Of a stretch of DNA of 64,000 bases, positions 59,186 through 64,000 are shown in pieces (within the stretch, counting starts at the first letter, position 1; each line of letters opens with the position of its first letter). Under the pieces are notes generated by a model that was not told the origin of the DNA, ran no database searches, and worked only from the letters and a program-made list of their open reading frames with translations. Source of the DNA: Streptomyces sp. V1I1 (GTDB lineage Bacteria > Actinomycetota > Actinomycetes > Streptomycetales > Streptomycetaceae). Made by a program: the position numbers and the translations under genes. The DNA lies in the NCBI RefSeq assembly GCF_030817355.1, contig NZ_JAUSZH010000001.1:7167001-7231000 (forward strand). The letters are read 5' to 3'.

Positions 59186-60223
59186 TCACCGCGTTGCCTT
59201 CAGCCAGGAGTCCTCCGCCGCGTAGTCGAACCAGTCGTCCTCGTACTTGACGAGGCCGCTGAAGACCTCGCGCCAGTGCCGGCCGTCGAGCTGCCGGGCC
59301 AGCCACTCGACGGTCGCCGGCAGAGCTGCGGCGTAGCTCGTGACGGCCCGGTAGCCCAACTCCCGCTCGGCCGCCGTCATGTCGTACACGATCGGACGGT
59401 CCACCCCCCACGGGGTGAGCCCCACCGTCCCCACCGGCGCCGGTCCGTCGACGAGGACGGTCTCGCTCGTCACACCGAGCGCCGCATCCACTCCCGCGCT
59501 GATCTCCCGGACCGTCGGCACGTCCGGATCAGCGGCGTTGAGCACCCGCGAGCCCGGCTTCGCCGCCGCCAGCCGGATCAACTCGGCGAGATTGCCGACA
59601 TGGACGGGGTGGAAGCGCGACTGCCCGTTGTACGCGAGGATGCGCACCGGCCGCCGGTCCAGCGCCCGCTTCACGAAGAACAGTTCGCGCGGACCACGGC
59701 AGTACGGTCCGTGGATCGCGCCCGCGCGCAGCAGCGTCGTCGGCAGCCCGGCGCCCGCCGCCAGCAGATCCCGCTCCAGAGCCACCTTCCGGGTGCCGTA
59801 GCTCGCCTTCCCGGGCGCCACGGTGCGCTGCGTCTCCGGGATCGGCACCGGGTAGGCCGGGAAGCCGTCGGGTTCGTCCTGGGTGTCGAAGCTGCGGCCC
59901 TTGTCGTCCTTGTACACCGCGCCGCTGGAGATCACCACCGCCGAGCCGATCCGGTCCGCGAGGCTCTTCAACTGCCGTGCGTGGGCCGGTCCGTACGCCA
60001 CCATGTCCACCAACACGTCACAGCCGTCGCCGAGCACGGCGGCCAGCGCGGCATCGTCCTCCCGGTCGGCCCGCACTGTCCGCACCTCGCCGGGCCAGTC
60101 CGCGTCGCGGCCGCCGCCGCGCGACACCGCCCGCACCTCCCAGCCGTCCGCGGCGAGTGCGCGCACCGCGGCCCGCCCCACCTGCCCGGTCGCTCCCAGC
60201 ACAACTGCGCTTCTCGTGGTCAT
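59186..60223 (-). CDS. NAD-dependent epimerase/dehydratase (extended SDR)
   Basis: 345 residues from the ATG at 60223; TAGCGT ends 8 bases upstream, so a leaderless start is likely. Rossmann motif AVVLGATGQVGRAAVRAL, sugar-nucleotide-like core, catalytic region YGTRKVALERDLL with the Tyr-x3-Lys (YGTRK), and LLRAGAIHGPYCRGP. C-terminal EDDWFDYAAEDSWLKATR. Acts on a sugar nucleotide or similar substrate; none is inferable from context. Confidence 0.88.
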   Translation of the reverse strand: MTTRSAVVLGATGQVGRAAVRALAADGWEVRAVSRGGGRDADWPGEVRTVRADREDDAALAAVLGDGCDVLVDMVAYGPAHARQLKSLADRIGSAVVISSGAVYKDDKGRSFDTQDEPDGFPAYPVPIPETQRTVAPGKASYGTRKVALERDLLAAGAGLPTTLLRAGAIHGPYCRGPRELFFVKRALDRRPVRILAYNGQSRFHPVHVGNLAELIRLAAAKPGSRVLNAADPDVPTVREISAGVDAALGVTSETVLVDGPAPVGTVGLTPWGVDRPIVYDMTAAERELGYRAVTSYAAALPATVEWLARQLDGRHWREVFSGLVKYEDDWFDYAAEDSWLKATR

Positions 60224-60288
60224 GGGAGGCACGCTAGGCGGGCGCCGGACGCCGGGCCCAGAGAGGTTCGCCGAGCGCGGATCCGCTC

Positions 60289-60996
60289 TCAGCTTCTGCG
60301 CCGCGGGAACTTCCTGGGCTGCTCCAGCTCCGCTTTGACGTCGGCTGCGTAACGGTCCACGTACTCCTGGCCGGACAGGCCGAGAATCGCGTACATGATC
60401 TCGTCGGTGACGGCGCGGATCGCCGCCTTCTCGTTCTCCATTCCCTCATAACGCGAGAAGTCCAGCGGCTCCCCGAACCGCACGGTGACCCGCTTGATCT
60501 TCGGCAGGACCTGCCCCGGCGGCTGGATCTCGAACGTTCCGACCATCGCGCACGGCACCACCGGCACCTGCGCCTTGAGTGCCATCACGGCGACGCCGAC
60601 CTTGCCCTTGTAGAGCCTGCCGTCGTGCGAGCGCGTGCCCTCGGGATAGATCCCCAGCAGCTCGCCCTTGCTCAGCACGCCGAGCCCCTCGCGGATCGCC
60701 GCCTTCCCGGCCTCCTTGCCGGAGCGGTCCACCGGGATCTGCCCGGCGCTGCGGAAGAACGCCGCGGTCAGCCTGCCTTTCAGTCCCGGCCCGGTGAAGT
60801 ACTCGGCCTTCGCGAGGAAGGTGATGCGCCGTTTGATGATTGCCGGCATCAGGAAGTGGTCCGAGAACGACAGATGATTGCCCGCGACGATCGCAGCGCC
60901 CTCGGCCGGGATGTGCTCGAGTCCCTCGATCCTGGGCCGGAACAGCAACCGCAACAGCGGCCCCAGAATGACGTATTTGAGCACGTAGTAGAACAC
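60289..60996 (-). CDS. 1-acylglycerol-3-phosphate acyltransferase (PlsC type)
   Basis: 235 residues. Motif I NHLSFSDHFLMP (H-x4-D), motif III YPEGTRSHDGRLYKG, and VPVVPCAMVGTF. N-terminal hydrophobic segment anchors it. Transfers acyl chains to lysophosphatidate in phospholipid synthesis; long-chain acyl donors are typical. Its neighbours give no more specific clue. The 3' end lies about 56 bp from the epimerase start. Confidence 0.9.
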   Translation of the reverse strand: MFYYVLKYVILGPLLRLLFRPRIEGLEHIPAEGAAIVAGNHLSFSDHFLMPAIIKRRITFLAKAEYFTGPGLKGRLTAAFFRSAGQIPVDRSGKEAGKAAIREGLGVLSKGELLGIYPEGTRSHDGRLYKGKVGVAVMALKAQVPVVPCAMVGTFEIQPPGQVLPKIKRVTVRFGEPLDFSRYEGMENEKAAIRAVTDEIMYAILGLSGQEYVDRYAADVKAELEQPRKFPRRRS

Positions 60997-61438
60997 GGGG
61001 GGCGCTCCTCACTCCGCGGGACCGGCTCCAGGGCCACGTTGTGCCAGGTCATCAGGCATGCCGGGAGGGATCAGTGTAAGTGCAGGATCGCCACGTGTAA
61101 GCGTCTGCGATCAGACACATCCTGACTCGATCCGACCCCCCTGACGTCATGTCAGGCGCTTTGAGCGGCATCCACGCGCCCAGCAGGGCCGCCCCGGCCG
61201 TCACAGGCCCGGCCGCCGTCCGTGAGCCTCGCGAAGGACCGCCGCCGGTGACCCGGCGGCGGGGTACCGGTGCTGCCGCCGTTTGCCGACAGCGGGCCTG
61301 GGCACTCGCCCGGCAGGAATGATCGGCGGAGTCGATGGGACAGGCACCCCCACCCGGGCCCGCTGCCAGGGCCCGACCCGGCACCTGAGCCCACCACCTG
61401 AATCCGGCCGGACGGCAGCTGCTCCCCCGGAGGAGGCC
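60997..61438. other. 442-bp intergenic region with a long hairpin
   Basis: No gene is credible. It contains a 10-bp perfect hairpin (CCGCCGCCGG, TGAC, CCGGCGGCGG; 61239-61262), a CCTGAC/GTCAGG palindrome (61139-61155) and a GTGTAAG repeated at about 61075 and 61098. The phosphoesterase ribosome-binding site GGAGGAGG lies at its end (61429-61436). Promoters for both divergent genes must be here; no -10 box is certain. Confidence 0.4.
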
Positions 61439-62056
61439 ATGACCGCGACCGACGCACTCGCGCACTACCGCGGCAAACGCGATTTCTCGAAGACCGCGGA
61501 GCCCAGGGGCGGCCGCACCGGCCGGACCGAGCAGCCCGCCTTCGTCGTACAGATTCATGACGCGAGCACCACGCACTTCGACTTCCGGCTGGAGGTCGAC
61601 GGGGTCCTGAAGTCGTGGGCGATCCCCAAGGGACCCTCCAGCGACCCCCATGACAAGCGCCTCGCCATGCCGACGGAGGACCATCCACTCGAGTACGCGG
61701 AGTTCGAGGGCGTCATCGCGGAGGGCGAGTACGGCGGAGGAACCGTCATCGTCTGGGACGAGGGCACCTACCGCAACCTCACCAGCGACAAGCACGGCCA
61801 TGAGACCCCGTTCGCCGAAGCGCTGGACCGCGGCCACGCCTCGTTCTGGCTGGATGGCACCAAACTGCACGGCGGCTACGCACTCACCCGCATCCGCACC
61901 GTCAAGGACGAGGGCCGCGAGGCATGGCTGCTGGTCAAGCAGGCCGACCGGCACGCCTCCTCCCACGGCGCTCCCGCGCCGACACGGGCCCGCTCTGCGC
62001 TCACCGGCCGCACCCTCAAGCGGGTGGCGGCCGAGGCCACGGCGAAAGGCTCGTGA
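61439..62056 (+). CDS. LigD-type 3'-phosphoesterase domain protein
   Basis: 205 residues from the ATG at 61439, behind GGAGGAGG. LigD PE signature: FVVQIHDASTTHFDFRLEVD (His, His, Asp, Arg), GVLKSWAIPKGPSSDPHDKR, PLEYAEFEGVIAEGEYGGGT and WLLVKQADRHAS. It removes 3'-phosphate or ribonucleotides from DNA ends. Its TGA overlaps the ligase ATG by one base (TGATG). First gene of a three-gene NHEJ-type operon. Confidence 0.92.
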   Translation: MTATDALAHYRGKRDFSKTAEPRGGRTGRTEQPAFVVQIHDASTTHFDFRLEVDGVLKSWAIPKGPSSDPHDKRLAMPTEDHPLEYAEFEGVIAEGEYGGGTVIVWDEGTYRNLTSDKHGHETPFAEALDRGHASFWLDGTKLHGGYALTRIRTVKDEGREAWLLVKQADRHASSHGAPAPTRARSALTGRTLKRVAAEATAKGS

Positions 62057-62469
62057 TGAGCACGCTGCTGGATCGCCTGCCCGCCGAGCAGCGCGGCCGG
62101 GTACGGCCCGTGGCGCACGGGGCAGCCGGGCGGGTGGCCGAACAGCCCATGCTCGCCGTACTCAGCGTCCGCCGCTCCTTCGACGACGGCTGGGTCTTCG
62201 AGCCCAAGCTGGACGGCGTACGAGCCATCGGGCTGCGTGACGGCGACCTGCGCCACCGTCTCGACGGCCGCCAGCAGGGCCGCTCCCCGTTCGACGACGA
62301 GATCCGGGAACGAGCAGTCCACTGGGTGCGACCGGAACTGGTCGCGCAGATCGGATTCACCGAGTGGACACGCACCGGCATGCTGCGCCACCCCCGATTC
62401 CTGGGACTGCGCGACGACAAACGCGCCGCCGACGTGGTCCGCGAGCAACCCGTGGGAGGACCCCGATGA
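62056..62469 (+). CDS. ATP-dependent DNA ligase, catalytic core deleted in frame
   Basis: 137 codons. The head is normal: PMLAVLSVRRSFDDGWVFEP then KLDGVRAIGLRDGD (motif I Lys51). It then jumps to a C-terminal segment RSPFDDEIRERAVHWVRPEL, VAQIGFTEWTRTGMLRHPRF, that belongs near residue 240-300 of full ligases. So about 170-180 codons, motifs III, IIIa, IV and V and most of the OB domain, are missing without a frameshift. It should not ligate. TGA overlaps the polymerase ATG (ATGA). Confidence 0.85.
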   Translation: MSTLLDRLPAEQRGRVRPVAHGAAGRVAEQPMLAVLSVRRSFDDGWVFEPKLDGVRAIGLRDGDLRHRLDGRQQGRSPFDDEIRERAVHWVRPELVAQIGFTEWTRTGMLRHPRFLGLRDDKRAADVVREQPVGGPR

Positions 62470-63377
62470 GCCCCGCACTGGAGATTCCCGCCGGGCGCCG
62501 CACCGTACGTATCAACCGGCCGGACAAGGTGCTCTTCCCCGGCGAGGGAATCACCAAGGCCGACCTCGCGGAGTACTACCGCACCGTCGCCCGGCGCATG
62601 CTGCCCCAGCTGCGCGGGCGGCCGCTGATGATGGAGCGCCACCCGGACGGAATCGACGGCCAGTCGTTCATGCACAAGGACGTGCCCGGCCACTTCCCCG
62701 ACTGGATCCACCGGGTCGAACTGCCCAAGGAGGACGGCACCGTCACATACGTGCTCTGCGACGACACGGCCACCCTGCTCTACCTCGCCGACCAGGCGTG
62801 CATCACACCCCACCGCTGGCTGTCCAGGGCCGACCGCCCGGACCACCCCGACCGGCTGGTGTTCGACCTCGACCCGCCCGGGGACGACTTCACTCCCGTA
62901 CGCGAGGCCGCCAGGGCGCTGCACCAGCTCCTGGACGAACTGAAGCTGCCGTCGGCCGTGATGACCACCGGCTCCCGCGGACTGCACGTCGTGGTGCCCC
63001 TGGACCGCCGCGCCCCCTTCGACGATGTACGCGACTTCGCCCGCGACGTTGCAGAGCTGCTCGCCGCACGCCACCCCGACGCCCTCACCACCGCACCACG
63101 GAAACAGGCCCGGCGTGGTCGCCTCTACCTCGACGTCCAGCGCAACGCCTACGGCCAGACGACCGTCGCGCCCTACGCCGTACGGGCCCGCCCCGGCGCT
63201 CCGGTCGCCACGCCGCTGGCCTGGCCGGAGGCCGACGATCCGGACCTCGACGCCGGCCGCTGGACGGTGAAGACCGTCACGGACCGCCTGGACAGCGACC
63301 CCTGGCAGGACGCCCTGCGCCGCGGCCGCTCACTGGGCCCTGCCCGCCGCCGACTGGCTGCGCTCGGAGGCGGCTGA
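62466..63377 (+). CDS. LigD-type polymerase domain protein
   Basis: 303 residues from the ATG at 62466. Archaeo-eukaryotic primase-type polymerase: NRPDKVLFPGEGITKADLAE, LVFDLDPPGDDFTPVREAAR with the metal Asp pair, TTGSRGLHVVVPLDRRAPFD (SGSRGLH-like), and RGRLYLDVQRNAYGQTTVAP. It fills gaps at DNA ends with ribo- or deoxynucleotides. Together with the phosphoesterase it would lack a working ligase here, unless another LigD is present elsewhere. Confidence 0.92.
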   Translation: MSPALEIPAGRRTVRINRPDKVLFPGEGITKADLAEYYRTVARRMLPQLRGRPLMMERHPDGIDGQSFMHKDVPGHFPDWIHRVELPKEDGTVTYVLCDDTATLLYLADQACITPHRWLSRADRPDHPDRLVFDLDPPGDDFTPVREAARALHQLLDELKLPSAVMTTGSRGLHVVVPLDRRAPFDDVRDFARDVAELLAARHPDALTTAPRKQARRGRLYLDVQRNAYGQTTVAPYAVRARPGAPVATPLAWPEADDPDLDAGRWTVKTVTDRLDSDPWQDALRRGRSLGPARRRLAALGGG

Positions 63378-63379
63378 GG

Positions 63380-63580
63380 TCACTCGGCGATCTCGGTCCG
63401 TTCCCACCACTCGTAGACAGGCAGGCGTCCCTCCGGGCTGTCCTGATGCCGCGAAGTGATCTTGAAGTGCTCGTACCCGCCGCGGTGCGGAATCTTCAGC
63501 TCTTGTCCGGGAGGGGTGATCGGAACGATCCGCTCGTGCAGATCGTCCGGGCCACCCTCAAGGACTGCCTTTGTACCCAT
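63380..63580 (-). CDS. DUF5988-type small protein
   Basis: 66 residues: AVLEGGPDDLHERIVPITPP, GGYEHFKITSRHQ, LPVYEWWERTEIAE match the DUF5988 pattern of Streptomyces. The stop lies just after the polymerase stop, so the genes converge. Function unknown. Confidence 0.8.
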   Translation of the reverse strand: MGTKAVLEGGPDDLHERIVPITPPGQELKIPHRGGYEHFKITSRHQDSPEGRLPVYEWWERTEIAE

Positions 63581-63697
63581 ATCCCCAGTGTCCTACCAGC
63601 GGGACGACCCGCACATCGGAATACGCGGTCGATTCGGGCCGCCGGGCGCGCCGACTCGGCTGACGTGGCCGACGATGGAAGAAGTCGGGAGGCTCCC

Positions 63698-63928
63698 ATG
63701 GAATACCCAGAAAGCTACGAGTTGATATTTCAGGCGCCCGCCGTGGAGGACGACGTCGTGATCGTCCGGCGCACCGACAAGGCGGGAGCGGGCGGGTATC
63801 CGATCTACGAGGACGAAACGGGGATCGTACGCGCGGAGATCAGCGACCGGGGGGAGGTACGGATGCTCGCCAGCGGCGGCCATCAGGTGCCCAGGATGCC
63901 GATGACGGCACGCTCACTCAGCTCCTGA
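63698..63928 (+). CDS. DUF6296-type small protein
   Basis: 76 residues from the ATG at 63698, with GGGAGG upstream; the upstream open frame is antisense shadow. MEYPESYELIFQAPAVEDDV and EISDRGEVRMLASGGHQVPR match the DUF6296 family. Small, soluble, beta-rich and acidic; function unknown. Divergent from the DUF5988 gene (start 63580). Confidence 0.8.
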   Translation: MEYPESYELIFQAPAVEDDVVIVRRTDKAGAGGYPIYEDETGIVRAEISDRGEVRMLASGGHQVPRMPMTARSLSS

Positions 63929-63929
63929 A

Positions 63930-63952
63930 CCGGCCCGTGCCGGGGCGGCCGG
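63930..63952 (+). terminator. Weak hairpin after the DUF6296 gene
   Basis: CCGGCC and GGCCGG arms around CGTGCCGGGGC, beginning 2 bp after the stop. The rest to 64000 shows no further gene. Confidence 0.3.
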
Positions 63953-64000
63953 CTTGGGCCGGACGGGCGACGTGTTGCGGTCTTGGGCACCCCCGGTCAC

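Overview
The window is about 72% GC by eye, with GTG, TTG and apparently CTG starts, many leaderless starts preceded by TAGCGT-like -10 boxes, and gene families typical of one lineage: roadblock/LC7 protein, XRE-DUF397-anti-sigma ATPase locus, paralogous ClpP, MocR/PdxR regulator, DUF5988 and DUF6296 small proteins, and split LigD proteins. Together these point to the chromosome of a Streptomyces species or close relative. No rRNA, tRNA, insertion sequence, CRISPR array or integrated element was recognised. About 65 protein genes or remnants are called.

Layout. 1-5 kb: end of a LuxR regulator, roadblock protein with a membrane-anchored neighbour, hexapeptide acyltransferase, a DMT exporter divergent from an XRE-cupin regulator, and a YbaK-type deacylase. 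5-15 kb: CoA-binding protein, YigZ/IMPACT protein, sbcD-sbcC, an Lrp regulator divergent from a rhodanese, a DUF885 metallo-hydrolase, and a second Lrp regulator divergent from a trans-sulfuration enzyme. 15-25 kb: membrane ACT-GNAT protein, Tat-exported PhoD phosphatase behind a probable PHO box, MocR regulator divergent from a DMT transporter, alpha/beta hydrolase, ECF41 sigma factor, DasR-like GntR regulator and ROK repressor. 25-27.5 kb: a two-component/ABC exporter locus cut through by a deletion. 27.5-35 kb: Mug-type glycosylase and purB, SGNH hydrolase, a fused MDMPI protein, a lone holin, two CNNM/CorC proteins and a GNAT enzyme. 35-40 kb: MacB-type ABC pair, a toxin-antitoxin-like pair with a palindromic operator, and a methyltransferase. 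40-45 kb: bioB-bioA-bioD with two riders (VOC protein, methyltransferase), divergent from bioF. 45-49 kb: frameshifted XRE gene with DUF397 and anti-sigma ATPase, LysR divergent from LysE, and an NlpC/P60 hydrolase behind a probable c-di-AMP riboswitch. 49.7-53 kb: ClpP homologue lacking the catalytic His, orphan Phd/YefM antitoxin, membrane protein and TetR pair. 53-57.4 kb: urease operon ureABCFGD. 57.5-63.9 kb: secreted tripeptidyl-aminopeptidase, epimerase, PlsC acyltransferase, a LigD-like operon (phosphoesterase, internally deleted ligase, polymerase) and two small lineage-specific proteins.

What stands out is recent gene damage plus small regulatory structures: the deletion scar at about 26744, the ligase gene without its catalytic core, the doubly frameshifted XRE gene with a 12-bp duplication, the His-to-Gln ClpP, and a set of hairpins and palindromes placed over promoters, start sites or stop codons. 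I saw no clearly new multi-gene system. The best candidates for new biology are the ClpP-like/102-aa protein pair next to an orphan antitoxin, and the RHH/Doc-like pair with its operator.
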